From positions 45,453,167-45,517,166 of the forward strand of contig NC_041011.1 of the NCBI RefSeq assembly GCF_004193775.1: DNA of 64,000 bases, read 5' to 3'. The position numbers and the translations under genes are program-made. The notes beneath the pieces were generated by a model, which saw nothing but the letters and a program-made list of their open reading frames with translations, did no database searches and was not told the origin of the DNA. This DNA is from Glycine soja. Lineage: Eukaryota; Streptophyta; Magnoliopsida; Fabales; Fabaceae. Positions 24,573-36,726 of this stretch are shown here, piece after piece (the first letter of the stretch is position 1; each line of letters begins with the position of its first letter).

Positions 24573-27500
24573 CAGAAAATTTAAGATCATATATGTGAAT
24601 GTGAGTAGTTTAAGGAGACTTGGATGTTAAATGTAATATGTAATACATGTGAAACCCGAAGCATTATAATCCCTAAGTGGATTTTTAGATTAAACCACAT
24701 ATTCAAAGCCAGAGTGTAACCCCGCCTCCCCTTGAGGGAATGAACATGTCTGCAGCTGAAGTAGAACTATTGGTCTTAGGTAAAGTCAAATGTGAAGCTC
24801 TGCTCTACAGTTTCGCATCATGGATACTTACAAACAAATTTTTACTTAAAATTTCCTATGTTGTTATTTGTATGTTCACTTACTAAGAAATTAATCGATG
24901 TCAATTGGCAATTAATATACTATTTAATGCAAATTGCAAGATGAAGTACAATTTAATAGAAATTGAAAGACAAATGACTTGCTTCTGTGTGTGGAATGTA
25001 TGGTAAAACAAATGCGTTAAAGTTTGGGGAGCATATCTTAATCTGTGAGTTTTAAGAACCAAAATTAAATATTAGTTATTTATAGCTTGATAGTTAATTA
25101 CCTTTATTTGCTATTTTTCATGCTGCAGGCAAAGAGTTTGATACATATGCAAAAGTAATTGTGAATGCGGGTGGGCCATTTTGTGACTCTATAAGGAAAA
25201 TGGCCAACAAAAATGCACAGGAAATGATTTCTCCCAGCAGTGGGGTGCATATTATACTCCCTGATTATTATTCTCCAGAAGGAATGGGTCTAATTGTCCC
25301 TAAAACTAAGGATGGACGTGTTGTTTTTATGCTGCCATGGCTGGGAAGAACAGTTGCTGGGACTACAGATTCTAGTACTAGCATTACTTATCTTCCAGAA
25401 CCACATGAAGATGAAATACAATTTATATTGGATGCCATCTCCGATTACCTTAATGTTAAAGTATGTTATTCATGCCAATATATCTTACTACTTTTACACA
25501 TTATTTTTTTCTTATATTTTCTGAAGAATTGGTGTGGACAGATCACAATGATGTGATGTTTGATTCATAAAGTTCCCACCTAGTAGGAAAAGGCTATTGT
25601 TGGTGCTATTGTGTTTTTCTTCTCTCTTATTTCTGATGTTAGATTCAGAATTAAAAGATCTCATTGATATTGCTTGTTTGGAAATATGTTGGATTGTCTT
25701 ACAAAAATAAAAAACAAAGAGACTATTTCACATCATATATATTTTTTTAATTATTAAATAATTTAATTTGGTCATTGTGGGACCCCCCTCCCTCTTCTAT
25801 TATCTTTAACTGGGTTTGTCCTTATAATTCTTGATTAAATGCATGCAAATTGATGCTAGTGAGTATCCACTCAATCTACATGTCTTTTCTTTTTCTTTTT
25901 CTTTGAAAATAATTAATAACTGCATTTTCCATACCACACTGTTTGCTGATGGGGAATGAATAATACGGTAGGTACGCCGTGCGGATGTTCTTTCTGCTTG
26001 GAGTGGCATTCGGCCATTAGCAGTGGACCCAACAGCCAAAAATACTGAGAGTATCTCAAGGGATCATGTTGTTTGTGAGGATTACCCTGGTTTGGTCACC
26101 ATCACTGGTGGCAAGTGGACTACCTATCGAAGGTAATTATTTAATGGGCAGCTGAAGTTGCTTTGCTGAAGTTTTTTCAAATGTTGTTTCACTAACCAAG
26201 TTTATTGTTAATCCTGTCGGTAATCTAATTACTCTATCTAACGAGTAATATTCAATTATTTTCTAACTTCTAGTGTTTAAGTCATTGTTGCCTTTCTTTC
26301 TCATCAGCGTTCCAGCAACATTGGTATTATTCTGACTATAATGTGTTTTCAGCATGGCAGAAGATGCTGTTAATGCAGCTATAAAGTCTGGAAAGCTGAC
26401 CCCCACCAGTAGATGTGTGACCAACAATCTCCGGCTTGTTGGTGGTGAAGGGTGGGAGCTTTCTTCTTTTACAGTTCTTGCTCAACAGTATAAGCGCATG
26501 AAAAGTACATATAGTGGTAAAGTTGTTCCCGGGGTAATGGATTCTGCTACTGCAAAGCACTTGTCTCAGGCATATGGAACATTGGCTGAGCGTGTGGCTA
26601 CCATTGCTCAGGTTTGCTTGTTATATTTCTTATTGTTAGTTTTGTTGAGCAAGAAACATATACAAATGCATTTTACTGTAAAATAGAATGTGTGATTAGT
26701 AACATCTGTGATTTGGTATCATTTGAGCAACTTTTCAGTTTCTAGTACTCACATTTAAACAAGCACACTGTGCTCTGTTTTGTAATTTTCTTTCCATTTG
26801 TTTTTCATATAGTAAACCTTATGGTCCGTACAATTTATCTTGAAAATAGTATAATGGTGTTTCATTTTGGTTAAGTTTGTTATTTCAGAATTTTAAAGAT
26901 GGAGCTAGATTTTGTCTGAATATGACACCATCTGTACCTATATACGAGATTATGGTCCAAAACAAAAAAAAAAAAACTCTCTTGTATGCAACTAGATTTC
27001 TTAATCATGCACCAGAGCAGACATTGGAACATGAGCATGGGGTGTTTTCTTATCTTTGTTTCTTTTTCCTTTTAGTTCTTCTGTTATTACTCAAAGTATA
27101 CATTAGTGTGTGCATGTGACATTACGGTGAGACAGCCTCTCATGATCGTAATTGTGCATTTTAGTTATTGCATTCCTAACAATAAGGATCCTTTTGGTAT
27201 GATGGTAATATTTCTATGTTAAGAGGCTTCATGCATGTTCTAGGAGTTCTAGTCTGCTTCAGCATTTCACATCACAACTATTAAAAATTGATTCTGTATT
27301 TTTTCTGTTTAGAATGAAAATTTGGGTAAACGACTTGCCCACGGTTACCCTTATCTGGAGGCAGAAGTGGCCTACTGTGCTCGTAATGAATATTGTGAAT
27401 CTGCTATCGATTTCATTGCAAGGAGGACTCGTCTTGCTTTCCTTGAAACTAACGCAGCACGAAAGGCATTGCCTCGCGTGATTGAAATATTGGCAAATGA

Positions 27501-27612
27501 GCACAAGTGGGACAATCCAAAGCAGAAGGAAGAGTTGGAGAAGGCTACAGAGTTTTTGAAGACTTTTAAATCCTCCAAAAATGCTCAGTTCCACGATGGA
27601 AAACACAGTTAG
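22074..27612 (+). CDS. SDP6: Mitochondrial FAD-dependent glycerol-3-phosphate dehydrogenase
   Basis: Exons are 22074-22434, 24046-24519, 25129-25460, 25972-26132, 26353-26611 and 27313-27612; joined they give 628 aa, essentially the length I recall for Arabidopsis SDP6. It oxidises glycerol-3-phosphate to dihydroxyacetone phosphate on the outer face of the inner mitochondrial membrane and passes electrons to ubiquinone, needed when seedlings use glycerol from oil. The first 70 residues resemble a mitochondrial targeting region. [16 protein letters not shown] is the FAD dinucleotide-binding loop and [11 protein letters not shown] the adjacent conserved segment. [37 protein letters not shown] and [12 protein letters not shown] are DAO-fold signatures. 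The C-terminal DAO_C domain starts near LPRVIEILA. Intron 2 has a GC donor (24520-24521) right beside a CT/AT microsatellite; the other introns are GT-AG. Exon 1 is strongly GC-rich, as often at plant 5' ends. Confidence 0.96.
23099..23395. mobile_element. MITE (297 bp) in SDP6 intron 1
   Basis: Terminal inverted repeats GGCTTAAATATG and the complementary end near CATATTTAATATTTAAGCC enclose a foldback whose arms (23144-23205 and 23279-23342) are largely complementary. Flanking 9-mers TTATTTTTT and TTGTTTTTT differ at one base, suggesting a Mutator-type 9-bp duplication, although the T-rich context makes this weak. The end sequence resembles a MITE common in legume genomes. Confidence 0.7.
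24525..24572. repeat. (CT)12(AT)12 compound microsatellite
   Basis: Twelve CT units (24525-24548) are followed by twelve AT units (24549-24572), starting five bases after the first base of SDP6 intron 2. It therefore lies directly against an unusual GC splice donor. Confidence 0.97.
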
Positions 27613-28573
27613 CTTTGTACCTCTGCCAAAGTCTTCAATCAAATTAAGGAATCAGAGGCCATCTTTTAGTTTACCACTTTGTCAATCATCTTTGTATTTT
27701 GTTTTGTTTTTTTTTTTTGCTTTTCCCTCCTACCCCAAGTAATTATTTATTTGTTCTTTTAACTTGACGGGTTTTACAGAATAGAATTCACTTAACTGAA
27801 GCAGTTTTGCCCAACACTTCTGTCAGTTTCTAAAGTTGATGTTGAAGATACAAAAATGGAAAGCTTTATTAAAAATAAATGAAATGCATAGTTTTTATCT
27901 TTTTGATATATGTTTTCTTTTTTAATATGTTTTTCTACTTTTGTAAAATTAACATAACCGGACTTTCTATAAGGATCATGACGATATCTAGCTTTAATTT
28001 ATCTTTTTTTTAATAACAAAATAATAAAAAAGACTTGATTCTCTAGACTAAAAATTAGAGAGTTAAAATTATCCGTTAAAATAGATAAAAAGTACATACA
28101 AACTAATTTTCTTTAATAAAACAAAATAGTTAATTTATTTTATTTCAATTCATTTTGTGATCAATAATTAAATGCATGATTACAAATATTTTTTGTATGA
28201 CAGCAATTTTTCAAAAATTTTTGTTATCAATAATACAAAATATTTGACATACATGGACAACAATTGAGTTTTTGCTCAATTTGACTAAGTTTACACACTC
28301 AAGTTTATAAGACAAGTAGGAACATATTTAATTTATGGTCAATTTGAAATAACTTAATTAAGGACTAGATTATATTTGGATAAATTTTCTTATGAATACT
28401 TGTAAGAAAAAAAATAAAAATAAAAACTTCTTTAAAAAATTAAAATCTACTCATGTATTTTTTTTTTCTCTTTCTTTTGAAAACCAGTAGAACAAGTAAA
28501 GTAGGCACTCCACTCCTAAAATCAACTTCTTATCCTTCTTACTTCATAGCAAACAGTTTGGAACCCCCCAAAA
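27613..28573. other. SDP6 3' UTR and SVR1 promoter interval
   Basis: The first about 270 bases fit a 3' UTR with AATAAA near 27874-27879. The remainder is AT-rich up to about 28440, then CT-rich before the next ATG. The two genes run in the same direction with under 1 kb between them. No other gene is seen. Confidence 0.55.
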
Positions 28574-31500
28574 ATGGGTGCAACGACGGCCATTGCCGCA
28601 CTCTCTCTTCACTGCTTCTCCAAATCCCACACACACTTTTCACCCTTTCGCACTCTCCCTCGCCTCACATGCTCCTTCTCTTCCTCCATCAAATTCAACA
28701 TCTCCTTCGCTCCCCCTAAGCCCAAGCCCAAGCCCGAACCCGACGCCTCAAACGAGCCCGACGGGCCGCTCCTCATCCCGTGGATCGTCCGGGGCGAGGA
28801 CGGCAACCTCAGGCTCCAATCAGAACCTCCCCCGAGCCTCCTCAATGCCATCGCCACCGCCCAAACCGGAACCAAAAAGGACAATAAGCAAACCAAAACC
28901 ACCGCCGCCACCGCCACCAACACCACTAAACCTCAAAAGGCTCGCTCCACAGCGCCGCCGCAGCATTCGAAGGCGGCGCGGCGGTTCTATAACCAAAACA
29001 TCAAGGAATCCTCCGCCGCGCGCCTCAGCAAGGTTCTCGCCGCCTCCGGAGGTGAGTTTGTTACGGGATTGGTTATCGCCGTTACGAGTTCGTTATTTAC
29101 TGTTACGAGTTAGTTGTTTGTTGCTGTGAATGTTTTCAGTTGCGTCCAGGAGAAGCTGCGAAGAGCTTATCTTCGAAGGGAAGGTTACGGTGAATGGTAC
29201 CGTGTGTAATACGCCTCAGGTTTGGTTTGTTTCCTGCACTGAATTAATTTCATTTTCTCCAATTTGAATTTCGTGGTTTTTGATTTTTTTGTATTTAATT
29301 TAATTCATTTTTGCATTTTGCAGACTAAAGTTGATCCTGCGAAGGATGTTATCTATGTGAACGGGAACAGGCTTCCGAAGAGGCAGCCTCAGAAGGTTTA
29401 TCTGGCATTGAACAAACCCAAAGGGTATGTTATGTATGTTCATTGTTAAGGCCTATTTCGATAATAAGAGAAGAAAATAAGGACAAATGAATTGATATTT
29501 TCTTATAAGCTAAAATCAACTTTTGCACTTCAGTTTTTGGACAAGTTAGATGAGAGAGTTTTATACAAGTTAAGTGAATAAGTTGATTTTATCTTATGAG
29601 AGAAGCTTAATTCATTTTACCTTTTTATTTTTTTTTTCTCTTGTAAGTATTTATGAAGAAGTTTAATGTATGTCTAGGTTGCATGGGTTGAATTTCCTAG
29701 TGATGCTAATGCAATTGTGTTTCCTCAGGTATATATGTTCATCTGGGGAGAACGAGTCTAAATCTGTGATAAGTTTATTTGATGATTACTTGAACAGTTG
29801 GGTATGTGACGCTTTGAGCTTTATTGATTAATATTTGATTGATAGTAGATTTTGTTTTGTTTTGTTTTTTTTTTTTTTTATAACTTTGATCTTAAATAGT
29901 TATGTGAAGGCATTGGATAACTCTTTTTGAGACAATATATCGTTCATCTCTTTTAGGATCTATGTCTGTAGTTCCCTCTGCTTTTGCATTAAAACATTTT
30001 TTTCTTTTTTGCAGGGTAAAAAGCATCCGGGAGTACCCACACCACGGTTATTTACTGTAGGGCGCCTTGACGTTGCTACCACTGGGTTAATTATTGTGAC
30101 TAATGATGGTATGTGATTTGCTGTGAAAGCAGTTTTATCTCTATTCTATTGATAAATTACGTCTTAAACATGAACAGTTTCATCTAATACTTAATGCAAT
30201 GATGCTTGTTTACACTTTACAGGAGATTTTGCTCAAAAGCTTTCGCATCCTTCATCAAATTTATCAAAAGAGTGAGTCAATGAGTTTGGTTTGGGTGTGT
30301 GTTCTCAATGAAAAAACTTATGCTTTTTCTTTTGCTAAAAAAAACTTATGCTTCTCTAAAGGTTCTTGGGATGTTGTGAACACATTTTGTATGGGAAGTT
30401 TGGTTCAAGTGATTTTGATGCTGTTGTGCATTTCATAGTTTTTTACTGTTTACTTGCACTAAATGATTGAAAATGATTAGGTTCTCCCTATCCCATGGCA
30501 ATCCTATCCTAATCGAACACTTTATTGTATGGTTTATGTTATATGTTTTTTTTGTGTGTTATTATTATTATTATTATTATTTCTCGGACCAAGAAAGTCT
30601 TTCATTCAAATTTCAAATAAATTCTCATTCTCTGAAACACCTCATTTGTTATATTAGATACATTGCAACAATTGATGGTTTAGTTCACAAGAGGCACTTA
30701 ATAGCCATAAGCGAGGGAACTACTGTTGAGGGTGTCCTTTGTGTGCCTGATGTTGTGGAGTTACTTCCACGTCAGCCAGAGATGCAAAGAACTCGAATTC
30801 GCATTGTGGTAATTTATCTGTTTTGATCTTTTATATCAGTTACACTACTCTAATCAATACTAGTTGTAAATTTGTGCATCTGACATTATCTGATGATAAC
30901 ATAGTATCTCACTTAAACCACAATCTATTGGTGTGTATGGTTGATGAATAATGCAAACTATAGTGTTGTTGGCTATAGTATAGAAAAGGTATGGAAATGG
31001 AACTATTGACTGTGTTTCATATAATACTACTTTGGGTCAATTCTAGGAAAGGCACGAAACATAATTTGATTTCTCTGCACCTTCTGCCAAAGTCAAGTTG
31101 AATCTGCCTCTCACCTTTTTTTCACATGCAAAAAAATTATGCCATTGTGGTGGGAGTTCAACTCTTGGGTCAAGGAAGACAGAGTCTTGCATTGTAGGCC
31201 TGGGGACAACTTCACTCAGCACTTCTCCTTGGCTGCTTCGAGGGCTTCTAATAGAAAGTGGAAGATTTGGTGGATAACAGCAACAATATCTATTTGGAAC
31301 TTTAGAAATGATATGATCTTTAAAAATCAACCGTTCGTTATCTCTAAGTTGGTGGATAATGCAATCTTTCTTACCTGGTCTTGGTTGAGGGGGTGGGAAA
31401 AGGACTTTGCTGTTCCTTTTCAGCAATGGTCCTCATCTATGTCTCTTGCCTTCACCTAGTGTGGGACGTTTGGCTGGGTTTTGTAGTTTTACTTGTTGGG

Positions 31501-34500
31501 GTGTTATTTTGTTGATTATGTTTTCTAGTCTCAGGAATGGCATCCTATATGTATCTTTGTAGTACCCCTGGTACTATTCATATCTAATATATAAATACTT
31601 TTGGCCGTTCAAAAAAAAAAAAAGAAGAAATTATGATCTTCTCTTGTTGTAATCTTACTCATAAGTTGAAGTGTTTCAAGTCAGGTAATACTGAATGATT
31701 TAATTTTTGCCCATTTTATAAAAACTGAGCCAAGGGAATTCTCAGATGAATGGCTTTGGGGTATTAAACATTAATTACAAATCCTGTTTTCCTTTTATGT
31801 TTCTGAGTGTTCAATCATATTTTGGAACTTGAAGACTGAACATATATTGTTGGACCTGAATGGGAATTTGTACATATCACAAGGGAGTATTGGCGTATAT
31901 AATATATTTAAGCAATAATGCCAGGATATTGACATCCTCATCCTCATTATCTCAAAATGACTTCCTTTTAGTCTGTTGAATTTTCTCTATCTACTTTTTA
32001 GAACATGAGACTTCCTAGCTGACATTTGTTGCTTCTTTTAATTTGGATTCTCATAGGTTCATGAAGGTAGGAAACATGAAGTTCGTGAACTCGTCAAAAG
32101 AGCTGGACTTGAGGTTAGCTTATCATACATGTGGTCTGTTTAACTTTCCCCAGAAGGGCAAAAGTAAAACTACTAATGCTTAAATCATGAAATTTAATGA
32201 ACCCAATTCCAGTTATTCTGGATCCTGCTTCTTTGCTTCAGATAGGAGTTTATTAAATTTTGGTATTATTAGGCATAACTTGTATTGATATATAGTGATG
32301 CTATTACAATTTTTCATGTGAGTATTGTCCACTGATGTACATGGGTTTTCTCATGTACATAATATATTATTGAAATGGTTATATCTTCAACATAGTATCA
32401 TGCTTTCAGAGGAAGCCTATATTTCAGGTGGACTCTCATTACTAGATAGCACTTTCATGATTTGTGTTTTGATAATTTATCTCAAGTGTGAAATGAATAG
32501 GTCTCTGACCCTAACTGAATATTGTAGAAAGAGATAAGGGAAAGAGAGAGAGAGAGAGAGGCACATGAGTAAACTGTAATTAGGTACTCTACAATGTGTA
32601 GCTACCATCATATTTATAATACTAGGTTAAGCATATCCAAGCACTTGGGCCAAGCCCGTATACATACTAAAACCCTTTTATTCTAAACAGCTCTAACATA
32701 AATGACTCTAACACTCCCCCTCAAGTTGGAGCATAGATGTTAATCATGCCCAGCTTGTTACAAATAAAGTCACTACGCACCCCATTCAAAGCTTTTGTAA
32801 GCACATCTGCCAGTTGGTCGCCTGTCTTGACATAAGAGGTGGATATAAGGTTCTGTTGCACATTCTCTCGGATGAAGTGACAATCTACCTCAATATGCTT
32901 CGTTCTTTCATGATAGACTGGATTTGATGCAATATGCATGGCAGCTTCGTTGTGACACCACAATTTCATAGGATAGGTATTAGAAAATCGTATCTCCTCC
33001 AAAATTTGTCTCACCCATTTCAACTCACAAGTCGTTTGGGCCATAGTCCTATATTTCTGCCTCTGCATTGGATCTTGCCACCACATCCTGCTTCTTACTT
33101 TTCCAAGAGATCAAATTACCTCCCCAAAATAAACAGTAGCCCGTGGTAGATTTACGGTCCATAGGAGACCCAGCCCAATCCGCATCAGAGAATGCCTCCA
33201 CCTGCATGTGCCCACGATCTTGATACACAATCCCTTTTCTTGGAGCTTTCTTCAACTACTTAACAATGCGGATAAGTGCTTCCCAATGAGTGTTAGACGG
33301 GAACTTCATGAATGGACTAACAACACTTGTTGGGAAGGCAATGCCCAGTTTAGTGACACAAATAATTTAGCTTCTCCACTAGTCGTCTGTAGCTCTGTGG
33401 ATCAGAGAATGGAACTCCATCTGCGGTCAACTTGATCCCTGGCTCCATAGGGGTTTCACATGGTTTGGCTCCCATCAAACCTGTCTCATTCAACAAGTCC
33501 AAAACATACTTCCTTTGTGATAGGAAGATCCCCTTCTTTGAGTACATAACCTCAATACCCAAGAAGTACTTCAAGGCCCCCTAGTCTTTAGTCTAAAACT
33601 AAAATTGAAGAAAACTCTTCAAGTCGTCAATGCCTTTACTATCACTTCCTGCAAGCACAATATCATCAACATACACCACAAGTAAGATGCTGCCAAGGTT
33701 AGTATTCTTATAAAACACTGTGTGATCACTCTGACTCCGCTTCAGTCCAAATGCAAGGACCACGTCACTAATTCTCCCAAACCAAGATCTAGGTGATTGC
33801 TTCAAGCTGTATAACGACTTCCTTAAGAGGCACACCTTGCCAAACTCCCCCCTGATCAACAAACCCAGGTGCTCCATATACACCTCCTCAAAGGTGCTAT
33901 GCCTTTGAGTACAAAGCAGCTGTTCATGCAGTACTCCTTTTTGCAAGAAGATGGTAGAAGGAATAGGAGGTGGCAATACTGGTGGTTGGCTATCACTTGG
34001 TCTACTTGGCAGCTTCGAAACCGAATTCTGTTCTCTGGAGCGACTTTTGATGGAAACAAATTGGTTGAAGGCGCCACTTTCTTAATGTGGACTTGGCTTC
34101 ATAATTTGGAGAAGGATTTTACTATTCATTTCAATCACTGGTCCAGTAACTTCAAACATCATTTTTTGCAGTAGTAGGGGTGTTTTTTGGGATCATATCA
34201 CATGTATTTTCTTCCCATATTTTGGTTCCTAATCAGACTTATGCTGCCTGATTGAGGAACCATATTTATGGTGTCTAACTCTGTATTTAGTACCTCTGGT
34301 ACTTCTCTAATATATATATAGTTTTATCTTTGCTGATAAAAAAAAAAAAGTCTTCATGCAAGAAAGCATTCTTCACATCCAATTGAAACAAAGGCCAATG
34401 ATGTGTAGCAACAAGAGAGATAAGACTACAAACAGAGGAAAGCTTAGCAATAGGGGAAAAAGTATCAGTATAATCAACTCCATAAGTTTGAGCATACCCC

Positions 34501-36726
34501 TTGGCAACGAGGCAAGCCTTTAAACGAGCCACAGACCCATTAGGATTCATCTTGACAGTATAAACCCACTTGCAACCAATAGCTTTCTTTCCTTTAGGGA
34601 GAGAAATGAAATCCCAAGTTCCATTTTTCTCAAAAGTCGTCATTTCCTCCTTCATTGCTTGTCTCCAGTCACCATGACTCAGGGCATCTGAAAGAGATTT
34701 AGGGATAGAAACAGAATCTAGGCCAACAACAAAGGACTTAGAGGTGGATGGCAAATGAGCAAAAGACATATGTGAGGAAATGGGATGTCGACACTGCATG
34801 AGCCTATGACTGCAAGTACTGCTGATTCTGCGAGGAATGAGGACACCAATTTCTATAGTGACACACTTTCCCACAAGCATAACAAGTCACCTGTCCACCA
34901 CGACCTCCACCTCGACCATGGCCACGACCACCATGACCTCCTTGATTGAACTGCTAGAGCAAAGTGATCAAGGGAATCACCCTCTGGAGTGGAGTGGGAG
35001 TCCTCAAAAGAGGACTGCATAACCCAAGAGAAAACATCAGTAAGAGTATCCACCTGCTGACTAGATAATATCTGAGAGCGAACCACCTCAAACTCTGAAT
35101 CAAGACTAGAAAGCTGGCTTAGAGCTATAAGTTTATTCTGTTGGGTCACCATCTCCTCTACAGATTTGCAGGCGAGGAGAGAAGTCAATTCTTTAGTGTA
35201 CTTCTTGAACTCTAAGAAGTAGTCCATCAATTTCCGCTTATTCTGTTTGGGGCTGAAAATTTCCTGCAGAAGAGCATAAGTCCAATTCAATTTGTTGGAT
35301 TTTGCATAGATGAATTTCAGAAAATCCCATAATGGGTAATAACAAACTGAGTTCGTCTATCAACGGAATTGACGAGCAATGCTAAGATCCGTTTGTCCTC
35401 CGTATTCCACATCGCTTCCTTCGACCCATCCGTACATGTTTCTATTAGATGATCTTCCCTACCCATCCCACCGAGACTAACTTCAACCAAATACTTCCCT
35501 TCCACATAATTCTCACCGTCCCCATCAAGTTTGATATCAGTGAGTTTGGAGGAAGTGGTAACGATATCAGTAGTAGGCCCCTTGGCACCTCTGTCGCTGT
35601 TAGACATCCTTATGCAACAACGAAACACACTCTTTGACCCAGACAACACCCCGGGTCACACCGTAACTCCTTGGAACACTCCCAAAACACCATGAACTGC
35701 CACAAAATCAACTGAGCTTTACTCACACATAAAAAATGACCTACTCTGTCCCAAAAAACGCAAGCCATCAGCTGCGAAAAACTGACGTCCAAGGTCGCAC
35801 ACGAAAAAGCCCATAAAAATGGAATTTTCTAATCCCCGAGTTGCACCATGTTTTGGCTACCGAAATTTTTTTCAACCTTCCAGCAGTCTTGGTCAGCCTC
35901 CGTTGTGGCTGCTGGTAAGGGTTTTTTTTTTTTTTTTTTCCGGCTGCAGACAGAGACTGCTGAAGGCAGCGCTAAACCTTACCTGGGTCTTTGATACCAT
36001 CTAGAAAGAGATATGAGAGAAAGAGAGAGAGGCATATGAGTAAACTGTAAACATCTATAATACTAGGTTAAGCATCACTTGGGCCAAGCCCGTATACATA
36101 TTAAAACCCTTTTATTCTAAACAGCTCTAACATGAACGACTCTAACAAATATAATACTGTCTGCATGTCTGACATTATTTCTGTTTTTGAGTAATTTCTT
36201 TATGTTAAATCCATCAGAAAAATCAGACCAGATTAAAGATTTTTGGTTCTGCTTGACATTGATTACTTTCATCCTTGTCTTTTGTGGTATCTGCTTGTGT
36301 TTATTGGTTTCAACTTATGGGAATTTTAGTTTTGGGAGTGTTTCCATGTATGATATCTATAGATAATAACAACATGCTAAGTGCTTTTATTTTTCTCCTT
36401 CAGGGAAATGACTAACTACATGCATTGGTTTCTTGTTTTTGTTTCATATTTCAGATTCATTCATTAAAGCGAGTACGCATTGGTGGGTTTAGACTTCCAC
36501 CAGACCTTGGGTAATTGCCATGCATCTAATTTTCCTTAGTTCTTGAAGTAGTATTTCTTCAGATCTAGTAGTAATAGCCGTATTCAAATACAATTACTAT
36601 AACATTTCAATTGAATTAGCAGGTAATTAAGTGAATTAAAACATTTTTATCTGTTGCATTTTCAGGTTAGGAAAGTATATTGAGTTAAATAAAACGAATC
36701 TCAACGCATTGGGGTGGAAGAGCTAA
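28574..36726 (+). CDS. SVR1: Plastid RsuA/RluB-type rRNA pseudouridine synthase (SVR1-like)
   Basis: Ten exons: 28574-29051, 29140-29219, 29324-29424, 29729-29801, 30015-30108, 30223-30271, 30658-30808, 32057-32113, 36455-36510 and 36666-36726. They total exactly 400 codons (399 aa), all GT-AG. About 60 N-terminal residues rich in Ser, Thr and Phe without acidic residues look like a chloroplast transit peptide; a KPKPKPEPD tract and a basic linker follow. The S4-like RNA-binding part is ARLSKVLAASGGVASRRSCEELI. The catalytic segment is LFTVGRLDVATTGLIIVTND, with the invariant Asp in GRLD. Later conserved pieces are VHEGRKHEVRELVKRAG and RIGGFRLPPDLG. Enzymes of this family isomerise one uridine in large- or small-subunit rRNA; Arabidopsis SVR1 is needed for plastid rRNA processing. 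Intron 7 carries a LINE and intron 8 (4.3 kb) a copia element, but the coding sequence is intact. SVR1 rather than a paralogue is an inference from overall resemblance. Confidence 0.9.
31045..31623 (+). mobile_element. 5'-truncated LINE in SVR1 intron 7
   Basis: The frame through 31139-31459 reads as the LINE C-terminal zf-RVT region (CTFCQSQVESASHLFFTCKK, MPLWWEFNSW, ATISIWNFRNDMIF). It is followed by a short 3' UTR with a perfect hairpin (TAGTACC, loop CCT, GGTACTA; 31560-31576) and an A run at 31611-31623. The 5' boundary is approximate and no clean target duplication could be matched. It lies in sense orientation relative to SVR1. Confidence 0.85.
32523..32713 (-). repeat. 3' LTR of the copia element
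   Basis: 191 bp, starting TGTTAGAG on the element strand and ending CTTTCTACA. It includes a GA-rich run (about 32535-32561) and about 40 bp absent from the other LTR. Confidence 0.92.
32721..34800 (-). pseudogene. copia pol remnant (RT and RNase H), interrupted by a LINE
   Basis: RT begins DALSHGDWRQAMKEEMTTFE and GCKWVYTVKMNPNGSVARLK and runs to LFQLDVKNAFLHED. After the LINE at about 33895-34349 it resumes with EVYMEHLGLL. The active-site motif is VVYVDDIVLAGS near 33670. KYFLGIEVMYSKKGIFLSQR, then the RNase H parts AFSDADWAGSPMDRKSTTGY and YHERTKHIEVDCHFIREN follow, with the stop at 32721-32723. Frameshifts separate the blocks and integrase is missing. Confidence 0.9.
33895..34349 (+). 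mobile_element. 5'-truncated LINE inserted in the copia RT region
   Basis: Encodes a LINE tail (RRWQYWWLAITWSTWQLRNR then FLMWTWLHNLEKDFTIHFNH) with its stop near 34171. The 3' UTR carries a perfect hairpin (AGTACC, loop TCT, GGTACT; 34289-34303) and an A run at 34338-34349. It lies antisense to the copia element and splits its RT frame at NAFLHED / EVYMEH. The 5' boundary is approximate; no clear target duplication was found. Confidence 0.85.
34810..35607 (-). pseudogene. copia gag remnant with CCHC zinc knuckle
   Basis: Start ATG at 35607 (MSNSDRGAKGPTTDIVTTSS). The N-terminal gag reads TDIKLDGDGENYVEGK and FVITHYGIF, is then broken near 35320, and resumes as NWTYALLQEIFSPKQNKRKL (gag helical domain). 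Near 34885-34845 a zinc knuckle C-x2-C-x4-H-x4-C (CYACGKVCHYRNWC) is present in another frame. Several frameshifts and stops show it is dead. It provided the capsid and nucleocapsid of the retrotransposon. Confidence 0.85.
36000..36147 (-). repeat. 5' LTR of the copia element
   Basis: 148 bp matching the 3' LTR except for the missing stretch of about 40 bp and scattered substitutions. It adjoins the primer-binding site. Confidence 0.92.

Larger units (their letters stand above)
32523..36147 (-). mobile_element. Ty1/copia LTR retrotransposon, internally deleted, in SVR1 intron 8
   Basis: Target duplication AATAT at 32518-32522 and 36148-36152. Short LTRs are 32523-32713 (3') and 36000-36147 (5'). 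Next to the 5' LTR is a primer-binding site TGGTATCAAAGACC (minus strand, 35999-35986) like that for initiator Met-tRNA. Next to the 3' LTR is a polypurine tract TGAGGGGGAG (32723-32714). The terminal TG of one LTR is TC at 36000-36001. Gag is joined almost directly to reverse transcriptase, with protease and most of integrase missing, and a LINE interrupts the RT region. It is non-autonomous and opposite in sense to the host gene. Confidence 0.93.

Noticed and set aside
28578..29129. 183-residue Ser/Pro/Arg-rich frame over SVR1 exon 1
   Set aside because: Alternative frame of the SVR1 first exon; the frame starting at 28574 splices in frame to the catalytic exons.
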